Shown here: piece by piece, positions 1-8,792 of the stretch
Numbering within the stretch: the stretch's first letter is position 1
Layout: every line of letters starts with the position of its first letter
NCBI GenBank assembly: GCA_012729535.1
Contig: JAAYCY010000024.1
Coordinates: forward strand, 1-43,146
Source: Methanomicrobiales archaeon
GTDB lineage: Archaea; Halobacteriota; Methanomicrobia; Methanomicrobiales; Methanospirillaceae
Reading direction: 5' to 3'
DNA: 43,146 nucleotides
Made by a program: the position numbers and the translations under genes
Notes under the pieces: model-generated
The model's database searches: none
Seen by the model: the letters and a program-made list of their open reading frames with translations, nothing else
What the model was told of the DNA's origin: nothing

Positions 1-92
1 ACCACATCATACATATGTGCGTCGAGATTGACTGCAGTGACGACAGGTCCTGCAATTCTCTTTAAAACCCCTTTGGTTCGTTTTACTTCCAC
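1..92 (-). CDS. atpA: A-type ATP synthase catalytic subunit A, N-terminal fragment
   Basis: The first 30 codons of the nucleotide-binding catalytic subunit of the archaeal ATP synthase; the rest lies beyond the window edge. Read on the minus strand from a GTG at 92, the frame gives [18 protein letters not shown], then [12 protein letters not shown]. The [11 protein letters not shown] stretch is the conserved N-terminal beta-barrel of archaeal and vacuolar A subunits. The GTG overlaps the last codons and stop of atpF, which suggests translational coupling, and a GGTG ribosome-binding-like stretch lies just upstream. Position after atpF matches the usual archaeal order H-I-K-E-C-F-A-B-D. Confidence 0.85.
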   Translation of the reverse strand, partial: MEVKRTKGVLKRIAGPVVTAVNLDAHMYDV

Positions 93-385
93 AGATCAAC
101 ACCCACTGATCGTTTAATTCTCTCCCGCATTGACAAACCGCCTTCCTCCTCACCAAGTGTGATAACAGTCGGGTGAACTGAGTTTTCGAGGGTAGTACGG
201 AGTCGTACTGGAATCTTTGCCATATCGCTGCTGTTGAGAACCAGAATTCCGATTGAACTATTATCCAAAACCCGGTTAACATATTCAACAACTATTTCTT
301 CAGATTCTGCTGCGTAGGTCTTTGTAATTCCGGCCAGTCTGAATCCGAGGATAAATTCACTATTACCGATTACCGCGATCTCCAT
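83..385 (-). CDS. atpF: A-type ATP synthase subunit F
   Basis: A 100-residue central-stalk subunit of the membrane-bound A1Ao ATP synthase, which couples ion flow to ATP synthesis. It begins [19 protein letters not shown], the Rossmann-like start typical of NtpF/AhaF (IGD/N....GFRLAG), and length matches the family (about 100 residues). The start is supported by a GGTGAT ribosome binding site 5 bases upstream. The start lies one base from the atpC stop, and the 3' end overlaps the atpA start, so it is cotranscribed and probably translationally coupled. Confidence 0.95.
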   Translation of the reverse strand: MEIAVIGNSEFILGFRLAGITKTYAAESEEIVVEYVNRVLDNSSIGILVLNSSDMAKIPVRLRTTLENSVHPTVITLGEEEGGLSMRERIKRSVGVDLWK

Positions 386-386
386 G

Positions 387-1442
387 TTAGATCACCAGGT
401 ATTTTTCAATGGTTTCGCTGGATAGTCGGGATTCTTTACCTCGGGCGATTGCCCGTAAATTAAACACCTCGTGTTTTTTCTTCTCCAGAAATACAAGGAT
501 AGGATGGATTGAGAACGGATTAATCTTTGAGAGTTGTTCCATTCGTTCGAGCTGGGTTCTTGTCAGTTCAGCATCAACTTCCTGGTCAGATTTTTCCGCT
601 CTCAATTCTTCCAGGGCAACCTGGATCGATTTACCTTTAATCTTTGCCAGAAGGGAATCGATAACCTCATTTCTGCTTGCCATCTGGTTCATTTGTTGCA
701 GTTCATCAGGAGTAAATGTCGCACCGGATATGAAAAATTCTCGTGCATCTTCCTCATATCCGTCATTTCTCATTCTAAACAGCGTTTTAATGTTTTTCAC
801 ATCAATTTCCAGCTGGACAAATTTAAGAAACTGGTCTCCTCCCTTCACTCCTTTTTTCCCAACCTGAAGAAGATCTGCATACAACCGCTTATACAGGTCA
901 TTCTCAAGTTTAGAAAAAGAACCGATAGAACAACCTTCAGATATTTCGGCTGCCAGTGTTGGGTACATCTTCCAGGACTTGAGTGCATCTGCAACACGTT
1001 CACAGCTTTCTTCTTTTAAAACCCGGTCAAGAGTGGTCCGATCCAGACTTCCGGCAGGAATAAGTACTTCCTTGATCTTCCCTTCTTTCATACCCTGCAT
1101 TTTCCCGCGTAGGATAGTCAGGACATTGTAAATATCCCACCTGCGCAAGTACGCCATGGTAAATTCTTTCAGGGCACCGGGGGCAAGTTCTATGACCCTC
1201 TGGTATTCTTTCGCCAGGTTCCAGGATAGAGCTTCTTCAATCAGATCAATGCCTTCAAAGGAGGTTCCCAGTTCATCGACCTCTTTTTGATATTCTGTCT
1301 CTCCTATCAGACGAATTATCTCAGGTAGACTCATATTGAGCATTCGCTGGTATTCTTCAGGGGCGAGCAGTTTGGCCTTTCTCACCCGCAATCGAGTACT
1401 GACATAGATATAGGGTCCCGGGCCACTACTGGTCTGTACCAT
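387..1442 (-). CDS. atpC: A-type ATP synthase subunit C
   Basis: A 351-residue subunit that links the rotor stalk to the membrane c-ring (homologue of vacuolar subunit d). The protein is soluble and mostly helical, with the family's characteristic stretches such as [14 protein letters not shown] near the N terminus, [12 protein letters not shown]-like text in the middle (seen as [15 protein letters not shown]) and a C-terminal [16 protein letters not shown] motif. Length is normal for AhaC/NtpC. The ATG at 1442 is preceded by a strong GGGAGGT site. It sits 19 bases after atpE and 1 base before atpF, inside the operon. Confidence 0.95.
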   Translation of the reverse strand: MVQTSSGPGPYIYVSTRLRVRKAKLLAPEEYQRMLNMSLPEIIRLIGETEYQKEVDELGTSFEGIDLIEEALSWNLAKEYQRVIELAPGALKEFTMAYLRRWDIYNVLTILRGKMQGMKEGKIKEVLIPAGSLDRTTLDRVLKEESCERVADALKSWKMYPTLAAEISEGCSIGSFSKLENDLYKRLYADLLQVGKKGVKGGDQFLKFVQLEIDVKNIKTLFRMRNDGYEEDAREFFISGATFTPDELQQMNQMASRNEVIDSLLAKIKGKSIQVALEELRAEKSDQEVDAELTRTQLERMEQLSKINPFSIHPILVFLEKKKHEVFNLRAIARGKESRLSSETIEKYLVI

Positions 1443-1461
1443 TTTTATACCTCCCTGTTAA

Positions 1462-2037
1462 TCATCCAAAGAGAGTATCTGATGCTTCTTTTAGCCCTGA
1501 CTCCCATACCTGACTGAGAAAGGTGCGGTAACTGAAATCAACCTGAAGATTCCCATCTTCTGATTCAACAATAATTCCACCGTCAATATCAATAATCTGA
1601 CCAAAAGAGAACTCTGAAAATTCACTTTTTGTGAGCACGGCTTGTAAAGCTTTTTCATCGCGGGCGCAGCAACTGACTTTCCCTTCATTGATTTCTGCCT
1701 TTGCTTTTGTAAGCAGGGAAGATATCGACTCCTGGTGGAATGATTCAGGCATATCAGAAATTTTTTGAAGAACTTCCTGGTACACTTCATCCATAAGTTC
1801 CTTTTGTTTATTCAGGAACTCTCGTTTAACGGCAAGATGGCCTGCGGCTTCTTCCTGGGAGATGATATGAGAGGAAAATTTTTCCACCTCATCTTGTGCT
1901 GCAACTTTAATCGCTTCTGATTTCTGCTGTGCTATGTTCAGAATTTCTACCTTTTTAGTTTCGGCTTCCTTAAGTATTGTTTCAGATGTGTTCCGCCCTT
2001 TTTCTTTGATCTCTGCAATGACTGCTTCCAGTCCCAT
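1462..2037 (-). CDS. atpE: A-type ATP synthase subunit E (peripheral stalk)
   Basis: A 191-residue peripheral-stalk subunit that pairs with subunit H to hold the catalytic head against the membrane part. The N-terminal half is a long charged helix (about residues 1-100, rich in K, E, Q and A) and the C-terminal half is a compact domain, including IIDIDGGIIVESEDGNLQVD, which matches the conserved GGxxxxxxDGxxxxD region of family E subunits. Start at ATG 2037 is supported by GAGGG upstream. Spacing to atpK and to atpC is 19 bases on each side. Confidence 0.95.
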   Translation of the reverse strand: MGLEAVIAEIKEKGRNTSETILKEAETKKVEILNIAQQKSEAIKVAAQDEVEKFSSHIISQEEAAGHLAVKREFLNKQKELMDEVYQEVLQKISDMPESFHQESISSLLTKAKAEINEGKVSCCARDEKALQAVLTKSEFSEFSFGQIIDIDGGIIVESEDGNLQVDFSYRTFLSQVWESGLKEASDTLFG

Positions 2038-2056
2038 GTTTTAGTCCCTCACTCTT

Positions 2057-2308
2057 TTACTGGAACATGAGAAGAAGTGCCACAACGAGACCAAAGATGA
2101 CAATTGTTTCAGGAAGTACAGTAAAAACCAGTGCAATACCAAACATATCCTTGTTTTCTGCAACAGCTCCCACTGCTGCTGAACCGATTGCCATTTCACC
2201 AATTCCTGCACCAATGCCTGTCATTCCAACGGCGATACCTGCACCGATTGCTTTCATTCCTGCTGCTGTTGCTGTTGCTACTTCTACTGTCATTACTTCT
2301 GCTGCCAT
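2057..2308 (-). CDS. atpK: A-type ATP synthase proteolipid subunit K (c-ring)
   Basis: An 83-residue membrane proteolipid that forms the ion-translocating rotor ring. Two hydrophobic helices are visible (about 12-48 and 55-82), so this is a single-hairpin c subunit. The second helix has the ion-binding carboxylate E67 in LPETIVIF. The first helix carries a further acidic residue, E38, in GIGEMAIG. Whether the ring moves protons or sodium cannot be settled from sequence alone. The ATG at 2308 is preceded by GGTGA 7 bases upstream. It follows atpI by 24 bases. Confidence 0.95.
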   Translation of the reverse strand: MAAEVMTVEVATATAAGMKAIGAGIAVGMTGIGAGIGEMAIGSAAVGAVAENKDMFGIALVFTVLPETIVIFGLVVALLLMFQ

Positions 2309-2332
2309 AATTATTTCACCAATTTTCTTGTT

Positions 2333-4360
2333 TTAATTTTGTTCAATTAGTCGTCTGACCATTCCAAATGGAGTATATTTCCTTCCTCCACCACGGTAGA
2401 ATTTTGTAAAAAATTCAACATAGTGAAGACGAAGCGGATGTAATCCACCGCCAAGAGCCCCAAGAGCCGTATTTCCGACATGTCCAATGATAAATACAAC
2501 AATTCCAACAATGATAAGGACAATACCAAAAATCGACATGGATTTTAACTGTGGACTAACAATCATGTCTATTGCAATAAAATTCGTCACCATAGCGATA
2601 GCTACAGAAGAGAGACCGACTGCAATAAGACGGGTATACGAGAGCACGTTACTAATGATTGTCGGAACTTCCATCAGGTCAAGTGGGTTTTCACGTGCAA
2701 TTAGTAACAGTCCGATTACAGCTAAAATAATTCCGATTATCAATGGTACATTCATTCCTGCGATTATTGCAGGTGAACCTGTCAAATCCGGCATTAATGG
2801 AATCGCTGCAAATGACCATATTGCAATAAGAATTCCCCACATAACCAGCAACCATCCCACATGAGAGAACATCTTCAGTGAACGATGATGTCCGTGGTCC
2901 ATGACTGCTGAGTTACGAATTCCCCAGAGTCTTCCCAGTGTGATATGAAAAATACCAATCCAGACGGATAATACCAACAGTTCAGGAATATGTGAAGCAT
3001 GTTCAGCTGCTGCCGCCATTCCATGAGTTGTTGCTTCTTCCAGGGCATGTTCTGAGGCGCCTGACCCTCCGATGTTAATATGACGAGAGAGCCAGAATGG
3101 TTGCCATGGGAGAGAAAATCCTAAGAATTCTGAGAATAGTACGCCAAAAATTATACTACTGATACTACAGTTCCTCAGTATACCGATAAGCTGAGTTCCT
3201 GCTTCACTACCCTTAACAAAGGAACGAAGTCCCAAGGCTACAACGAGGAGCACAAGACCATATCCAACATCTCCCAATATCAATCCAAACATGAATGGAT
3301 ACAGAATTGACATCACGAGTGAAGGATCCAGTTCTGTATATCGTGGACGCGAGTATAAGTCGAGAAATAACTGAGTTGGTTTCGCAATATCAGGATTATG
3401 ATATTCAACCGGTGGCATCTCGTTGTAATCTTCAACTTCAAGTTCTGATATGTACACTTTACTGGCACATACCCTGTCCAGGTTTTCAAAAACCTTTGCT
3501 ACTTTGCTGGATGGAACCCATCCGGTTACAGAAAATGCGTGCTCGGAGGTGGCAAACCGAAGCGGTGCCTCTGCCTGTTCCACACTTCCTGTCAGAAATT
3601 CTTCCGAAGACATCAGGAAAAATTCATGCCGGTTTTTTATGGTTTCCATTTGCGCAGAGATTCCTGCAATTTCCTTTTTCAGTTCTTCGATTTTTTGTTC
3701 ATATTCCTGAATAATATGGGAAGCAGATCCCGTTTCCTGAGGAATCTGAATTTTCTGAAACTGGAAATCCAGGAGTTCTTTCTCTGCTGTTGAAACATCT
3801 GAGTTGTTCACAGCCAGAATGGTAAAGTTAGCCGATTTTGAAGAATTCTCCCATTTTTCATGAGGAACTGACAAATTAACCGGTTCTTTTGCATATCCAG
3901 CAATGAAACTGATGGTATCAAAACCCTGCAGAAGTTCCAATGGCGCAGGTGCATCAGTAAAGGGTCGCAGTGAATCAATTTTTTGTTCATATTCTTTAGT
4001 TTCGGACTCCAGCTTGTTTCTGGTTGCAAGGAGTTTCTCAACTTCTTCGCTTAGAGCAGGAAGATCCTCCTCAATCCGCCCTTTAAGTTCAAGAATTGAT
4101 GAACGTTCTGAATCACTTACCATGTCTTTGCTGATACCAAATGCACTGGCAATTGATCGAATTTTCACAAGTGCCGCGGATGATACATCGGCTCCGGCAA
4201 GTGGCATACCAATCCTGAATCCATCCCATTCATCATCTCCTTTCTCAACATAATCGTCGATATGGAAGATATTCATGCGATAGAGTTCAGTAATGACCGG
4301 CTCGAGTTGCTGCTTTGATGCGACGATGAGCAATCTGCTCATTGATTCAGGATGAAACAT
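2333..4360 (-). CDS. atpI: A-type ATP synthase membrane subunit I (a subunit)
   Basis: The large stator subunit that forms the ion half-channels beside the c-ring, 675 residues with the start chosen here. The N-terminal half (about 1-340) is soluble with coiled-coil arms; the C-terminal half has about eight membrane segments. The segment LSYTRLIAVGLSSVAIA contains the conserved arginine (R577) expected to face the c-ring carboxylate. The ATG at 4360 has a GGGAG site 7 bases upstream and overlaps the end of atpH by 14 bases. The frame stays open further upstream, but that extension lies inside atpH. A second ATG at 4342 is possible but lacks a ribosome binding site. Confidence 0.95.
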   Translation of the reverse strand: MFHPESMSRLLIVASKQQLEPVITELYRMNIFHIDDYVEKGDDEWDGFRIGMPLAGADVSSAALVKIRSIASAFGISKDMVSDSERSSILELKGRIEEDLPALSEEVEKLLATRNKLESETKEYEQKIDSLRPFTDAPAPLELLQGFDTISFIAGYAKEPVNLSVPHEKWENSSKSANFTILAVNNSDVSTAEKELLDFQFQKIQIPQETGSASHIIQEYEQKIEELKKEIAGISAQMETIKNRHEFFLMSSEEFLTGSVEQAEAPLRFATSEHAFSVTGWVPSSKVAKVFENLDRVCASKVYISELEVEDYNEMPPVEYHNPDIAKPTQLFLDLYSRPRYTELDPSLVMSILYPFMFGLILGDVGYGLVLLVVALGLRSFVKGSEAGTQLIGILRNCSISSIIFGVLFSEFLGFSLPWQPFWLSRHINIGGSGASEHALEEATTHGMAAAAEHASHIPELLVLSVWIGIFHITLGRLWGIRNSAVMDHGHHRSLKMFSHVGWLLVMWGILIAIWSFAAIPLMPDLTGSPAIIAGMNVPLIIGIILAVIGLLLIARENPLDLMEVPTIISNVLSYTRLIAVGLSSVAIAMVTNFIAIDMIVSPQLKSMSIFGIVLIIVGIVVFIIGHVGNTALGALGGGLHPLRLHYVEFFTKFYRGGGRKYTPFGMVRRLIEQN

Positions 4361-4676
4361 TAAGCTGCTCCCGGAATCGTGATACGAGCAGGTCAACTGC
4401 TTTTGGCAGGTTTTGCCGCCCTTTGTTTTCCAGAGCCATTGCTTCAGCCTTTCCGTCACTGATAATCCGCTGATACCGGTTATCAGCCTCTTTCCGTGCA
4501 TCTGCAATCCGCTGTTTTTTGAACTCTTCAGCATCTGCATGAGCTTTCTGAATCATGTTGTCTGCTTCGAGTTCGGCACTGGTTGTAATTGTTTTGCGCT
4601 TTTCCTGTGCCTCTGAAATCATCTTTTTGTAATCTTCTTCTGCAAGTCTGATATCCTTCAAGACCTCAATTTTCAT
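4347..4676 (-). CDS. atpH: A-type ATP synthase subunit H (peripheral stalk)
   Basis: A 109-residue peripheral-stalk coiled coil that pairs with subunit E. Almost the whole protein is a charged heptad-like helix (for example KKMISEAQEKRKTITTS, EEFKKQRIADARKEADN), as expected for AhaH/NtpF-type stators. It is the first gene of the operon, with a strong GGAGGG ribosome binding site 5 bases before the ATG. The gene overlaps the start of atpI by 14 bases. Confidence 0.93.
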   Translation of the reverse strand: MKIEVLKDIRLAEEDYKKMISEAQEKRKTITTSAELEADNMIQKAHADAEEFKKQRIADARKEADNRYQRIISDGKAEAMALENKGRQNLPKAVDLLVSRFREQLNVSS

Positions 4677-4724
4677 CCAACCCTCCTCTCATAGATGGTT
4701 CATTACTAAAGTGGATAGACATGA

Positions 4725-4732
4725 GTATATTT
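4725..4732 (-). promoter_or_regulatory. Candidate TATA box of the ATP synthase operon
   Basis: On the minus strand the AT-rich stretch AAATATAC lies about 50 bases before the atpH start, in a 200-base divergent spacer. This would put initiation near 4700 and a leader of roughly 25 bases carrying the GGAGGG site. It is a consensus match by eye only. Confidence 0.35.
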
Positions 4733-4876
4733 GTTATTGTTTTATTTTCGATTTACTAACAATGGGTTTTTTTGATTTAAAGGGTAGAAATTCAGATAAT
4801 GAAAAAAGACCGGTTCATACATATGTTAATATTTTCCTGTGTAAGATAATGGTAGGATAGAATATAGGGATGAGGT

Positions 4877-6460
4877 ATGGAATTATCAAAAGAGATCTGC
4901 TCTGTCACTAATCAGGTAAGAATAGGAAATTTTGATGGACGGATCATATCCTCTGCCCGGGATGATGGGAACGATGAACTCGCACAAGCTATTAATTTTA
5001 TGCTTGATGCATTCTCGGAACAATTCCACGCTGCAACAAAAGAATGGGAATTAACACAGACACAGGGTAAAGTTATAAAAAAATTCTATGAAGATTCACT
5101 GTCAGCTTTTTCAGATGCCTTTGCCCGGCTTGCGGATGGTGATATGAGTGGATCGGTGACCCTTCCAAAACCCATTCCTGGTATGGATTCACCTAATAAT
5201 CCGGTTAATACCATCCACACATCATTTAAACAGATAAAGGATTCTTTAACTAAAATTGAAAAGACTATATCTCAGATTTCCATATCGTTGGAAAATGGAA
5301 TACTTGAAATAAAAGAGAATAATGACCTCCGCCCGGGTATATTTAAATCTATTACCCAGAATGCGTATCATATCGTGAAGACGGTGAATGTTCCAGTTCG
5401 TGAATCCATCAGGGTATGTTCACAATATGCCGGGTATGATTTTTCAGCTCAATTTAATGCTTCCATCCCGCTTAAAGGAGAATGGAATGACCTTAAAAAA
5501 ACCATTGACACTACCGGGCTGCAGGTAAACGATGCATTTCGATTAATAAACCGCGAAGTGAGAGAACTTTCGAATCAGGCCCAGGAGGCACATACGAGTG
5601 TTGCAGAGGTTGCAAACAGTTCTGATCAGGTGGCAAAAAATTCTGCTGCAGTTTCCGATAATACTGAGCAGAGTGATGCAGGGGTCAGGCAGGTTCTCAG
5701 GGCAATGGAAGACTTATCGGTTACGGTTGGTGATGTATCTCAAAAAGCAGAATCAGTATCCCGTTTATCCCTGGATGGCACCCGGATGGCCCGGGAAGGT
5801 TCAGAATATGCAAAAAAAGCAGAGCAGGGAATGGGTCTTATTATTTCCAGTGCAGAGGAGGCTGATCACCTTATTGGAGATATTCAGGGTGAGATGAAAA
5901 AGATTGACGAGATAGTCAGACTTATCACCGATATTGCCAATCAGACAAATCTTCTCGCACTCAATGCAGCAATAGAAGCGGCACGTGCAGGTGAAATGGG
6001 AAGAGGGTTTGCTGTTGTTGCATCAGAAGTGAAAACATTAGCCCTCGAATCCCGTCAGTCTGCTGAAAAAATTACTGATATGATTGCCAACCTTCAGAAA
6101 CAATCACAAAAAGCTGCAGATTCGGTTACTGGTGCAACGGTTGCAGTCCGTGATGGCAATGTACTACTATCAGACACTCTTGCAATATTTGGGAAACTTG
6201 CAGACTCTGTTGAAGAAATTTCAATGAATATAGAACAGGTGGCAAGTATGAACGAAGAGCAGGCTGCTGCTGTAGAAGAAATAACTAGCAGCATGCATGA
6301 GGTATCTGCCATGATCAAAGATACTGCAAAAGAGGCTGTTGACTCTGCCTCAGCTACGAATGATGCTGCTGAATCAGCCCGGCAATTGAAAATTATTATT
6401 GACAAGGTTTCAGGTATAGCAGAGCAGATTTCTCTTTCAATGGCACGGTTTACTCTTTGA
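4877..6460 (+). CDS. Soluble methyl-accepting chemotaxis protein
   Basis: A 527-residue chemoreceptor that would signal to CheA/CheW. No membrane segment or signal peptide is visible, so it is cytoplasmic. The C-terminal half is the classical signalling helix pair; its tip, [20 protein letters not shown] (about residues 352-371), is nearly identical to the family consensus. The N-terminal 230 residues hold several helical segments that look like HAMP or poly-HAMP repeats (for example [18 protein letters not shown] and [21 protein letters not shown]). No ligand-binding domain is recognised. It is transcribed divergently from the ATP synthase operon. A nearby filament assembly module (8793-14503) makes a motility or surface-sensing link plausible but unproven. 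Confidence 0.93.
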   Translation: MELSKEICSVTNQVRIGNFDGRIISSARDDGNDELAQAINFMLDAFSEQFHAATKEWELTQTQGKVIKKFYEDSLSAFSDAFARLADGDMSGSVTLPKPIPGMDSPNNPVNTIHTSFKQIKDSLTKIEKTISQISISLENGILEIKENNDLRPGIFKSITQNAYHIVKTVNVPVRESIRVCSQYAGYDFSAQFNASIPLKGEWNDLKKTIDTTGLQVNDAFRLINREVRELSNQAQEAHTSVAEVANSSDQVAKNSAAVSDNTEQSDAGVRQVLRAMEDLSVTVGDVSQKAESVSRLSLDGTRMAREGSEYAKKAEQGMGLIISSAEEADHLIGDIQGEMKKIDEIVRLITDIANQTNLLALNAAIEAARAGEMGRGFAVVASEVKTLALESRQSAEKITDMIANLQKQSQKAADSVTGATVAVRDGNVLLSDTLAIFGKLADSVEEISMNIEQVASMNEEQAAAVEEITSSMHEVSAMIKDTAKEAVDSASATNDAAESARQLKIIIDKVSGIAEQISLSMARFTL

Positions 6461-6482
6461 TTGTTCGCGCAGAAAACCGTGG

Positions 6483-6508
6483 GAGATAACTCTCATGATG
6501 TTTTTTTT
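6483..6508 (+). terminator. Probable terminator after the chemoreceptor gene
   Basis: A small hairpin (GAGA/TCTC arms) followed within 6 bases by a run of eight T residues at 6501-6508, about 40 bases after the stop codon. T-runs are the usual archaeal termination signal; the hairpin is weak. Confidence 0.45.
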
Positions 6509-6621
6509 CATCTGCTCAGAAAGATAGAACTCATATCAGTCTTCCTTTATCGAATCCTTTATCTGCCTAATCGAGGAGGTACTATAAACAGAGAAGATTC
6601 CATGAGCTTGTGGGGGGCTAA

Positions 6622-8775
6622 ATGGATTTAGCGGAATCTATTCTGAATGAACTGGTTACTCTGCAAAAAAAGAATGAAGAACTGGTTAATATTATTACTC
6701 GTCTCGAGCATGAGTCAGATGTAATTATCCACCAGTTTGAAGATAAAATTGCAGACTTAAATAAAAAGATCAAAAAAGTTCAGGATAATGCTGCCAAATC
6801 GGAAAAAAAGTTCGAAGCACAGATACGTGATTATAAAAAAGAGCAGGAAGGACTGTTAAAAGAGAAAGAAAAAACTGAATTAGATTTATCAGAGAAGATA
6901 ACCGGACTGGAAGGGTTGATTGAGGAGTATGAAAAAGAAATTTCAACTAAGAAAAATTCACTTCGACAATTAACCGAAGAGAAGAAAAAACTGGAATTTT
7001 TAATCAGTCAGTATTCAGATAGTTCGAAAGAAGAACTATCCCGTTTTCAGAATGAGCTGAATAAGGAGCGGGAGAATGCAAAAACAGAATATGAAAGGTT
7101 ATCTTTAGAATTCGGAAAACAGATTGATGGGTTAAATACTGAAATTACAAGAAAAGACAAGGAACTTCGTGCTCTTGCTGCTGAATTAAAAAATAAAATC
7201 GCAATCGAGCAGGATGCAATAAAGCAGGAAAAGAAAAATGAAAAGATCCTCCTTGAATTGCATGAAAAACTCGAGTCAGAACAGAATATCCGAAAAAAAA
7301 TACAGGCAGAATATCTGGCGGACTCAGAAAGGATGTCTGATACAATTCTTTTTCTTGAAGGAAAAAATACTGACCTTGAAAACACCAATGCCGGATTTCT
7401 TCAAAAAAGTAACGAATTGCAGGAGAAAATCCAGGAATTATATCTTAAAGATACAAAAAACCAGGAACTGCTATCAGACCTTAAACGATCCAATTCTGCG
7501 TTACAGGATATTATTGATAAGAACCAGGTAGAATTAACTGAAAAAGAACAGAATATCAGCACGCTCAATACCAGGGTAACAGATCTTTTATTAATCCATG
7601 ATGAGTATGAGCACAGCATTTCCTTACTTCACGATACAATTGAGCAAAATCAGGCAAATATCTCTGAGCAAGATCAGATTATCACTGACCTGAATGCTGG
7701 TCTTAATTCCCTCCGGGAGGAGATGGAATCTGAAATTTCGGTATTGATGGACGATAACGAAAAGAAAAATCTTGCCCTTATTTCCTCAGAAAAATCCGTA
7801 TCTTTTCTTAAATCCGAACTTGGGTCTGTAAAGCTGGAATATGATGAACGCATTTTATCCCTGGAAAAGACCATCCATGATTTGCAAACACAGGAAAAAT
7901 TTTTAAGAAAACAGGCAGAAGAACACGACAAAGTATTAACAAATAAAATTACCTTGCTTTCCTCCGATCTTGAAGATTCCCGGTCTGAATTAATCAATTT
8001 CACTCAACAAAAAGATGAGCGTGAACAGGAGTTCAGGAAAGAGATTGCCCACCTTCATGAGGAACTGATAAACAGGGCTGATGAATGGAAGGAGCGGCTG
8101 GAATCAAAATCGCGTGAACTTGCAGAGAGAGATCGCCACATCTCAATGATTAGTGGTAATAATGAGGCTCTTCGTTCAGAATCAGAGCGTATCAGGTCCA
8201 GGTTGTTACTTCTTGAAAAGACCATTCGTGAAGATAATGAAGAGCCTGTTCATGCATTGTATCGCCAAATCCAGGATCTTTCTGTGAAGCTGGCTAACAA
8301 GGAGTCTGAAAACTCAATTCTCTCATCAAGAATAATCCGTCTTGATACGGAGAACACGCGTCTTACTCATATTCTGTCAGAAAACTGTCCAGAACCTGGA
8401 TGGAAAGATAACTCTGATGCGAGTGGAAACAATCAGGTAACAACCCTGGTATCTGATCAGAAAATATCCCCTGAATTATCCAAATATTTGTCTAATCTCG
8501 ACGATCCTGTACAGGCAATGCAGGCTGCAGCTGATATTCTGGTACTAGGTCCCCAGATAATTGATCATCTGATTCCCCTGTTATATCGTGGGACGATAAA
8601 CCGCAGGGCCTGGATTGCAGTGCTCCTGTATGAAATGAATGATCAGCGGGCAACAAAACCACTGTCAGATCTTCTTGATTCTTCCGAAAGTGGTCTTCGT
8701 GAATTGATATGGGACACTCGTCTCCGGTTTAGGGAATGGAGGAGGACCGGGATAGTGTCTACCCTGGCCCATTAA
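6622..8775 (+). CDS. Long coiled-coil protein with C-terminal HEAT-like domain
   Basis: A 717-residue protein of unknown function. Residues about 5-560 are a nearly unbroken charged coiled coil rich in E, K, L, Q, S and D, with no membrane segment or signal peptide. A short linker follows, then about 615-705 form a helical domain (SKYLSNLDDPVQAMQAAADI, HLIPLLYRGTINRRAWIAVL, QRATKPLSDLLDSSESGLRE) resembling HEAT-repeat units. The ATG at 6622 has a GGGGGG site 5 bases upstream. It follows the chemoreceptor gene by 160 bases and converges on the filament platform gene with 17 bases between. By general SMC/tropomyosin-like character it could be a scaffold or cytoskeletal partner; no specific role can be assigned. 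Confidence 0.85.
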   Translation: MDLAESILNELVTLQKKNEELVNIITRLEHESDVIIHQFEDKIADLNKKIKKVQDNAAKSEKKFEAQIRDYKKEQEGLLKEKEKTELDLSEKITGLEGLIEEYEKEISTKKNSLRQLTEEKKKLEFLISQYSDSSKEELSRFQNELNKERENAKTEYERLSLEFGKQIDGLNTEITRKDKELRALAAELKNKIAIEQDAIKQEKKNEKILLELHEKLESEQNIRKKIQAEYLADSERMSDTILFLEGKNTDLENTNAGFLQKSNELQEKIQELYLKDTKNQELLSDLKRSNSALQDIIDKNQVELTEKEQNISTLNTRVTDLLLIHDEYEHSISLLHDTIEQNQANISEQDQIITDLNAGLNSLREEMESEISVLMDDNEKKNLALISSEKSVSFLKSELGSVKLEYDERILSLEKTIHDLQTQEKFLRKQAEEHDKVLTNKITLLSSDLEDSRSELINFTQQKDEREQEFRKEIAHLHEELINRADEWKERLESKSRELAERDRHISMISGNNEALRSESERIRSRLLLLEKTIREDNEEPVHALYRQIQDLSVKLANKESENSILSSRIIRLDTENTRLTHILSENCPEPGWKDNSDASGNNQVTTLVSDQKISPELSKYLSNLDDPVQAMQAAADILVLGPQIIDHLIPLLYRGTINRRAWIAVLLYEMNDQRATKPLSDLLDSSESGLRELIWDTRLRFREWRRTGIVSTLAH

Positions 8776-8776
8776 C

Positions 8777-8790
8777 AGGTTTTTTTTTAA
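8777..8790 (+). terminator. T-run terminator after the coiled-coil gene
   Basis: A run of nine T residues at 8780-8788 lies directly after the stop of the coiled-coil gene, in the 17-base gap before the convergent platform gene. Confidence 0.45.
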
Positions 8791-8792
8791 TA

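Noticed and set aside
4361-4540. In-frame N-terminal extension of atpI by 60 residues
   Set aside because: It lies wholly within atpH in another frame, has no family match, and the ATG at 4360 has a GGGAG site.
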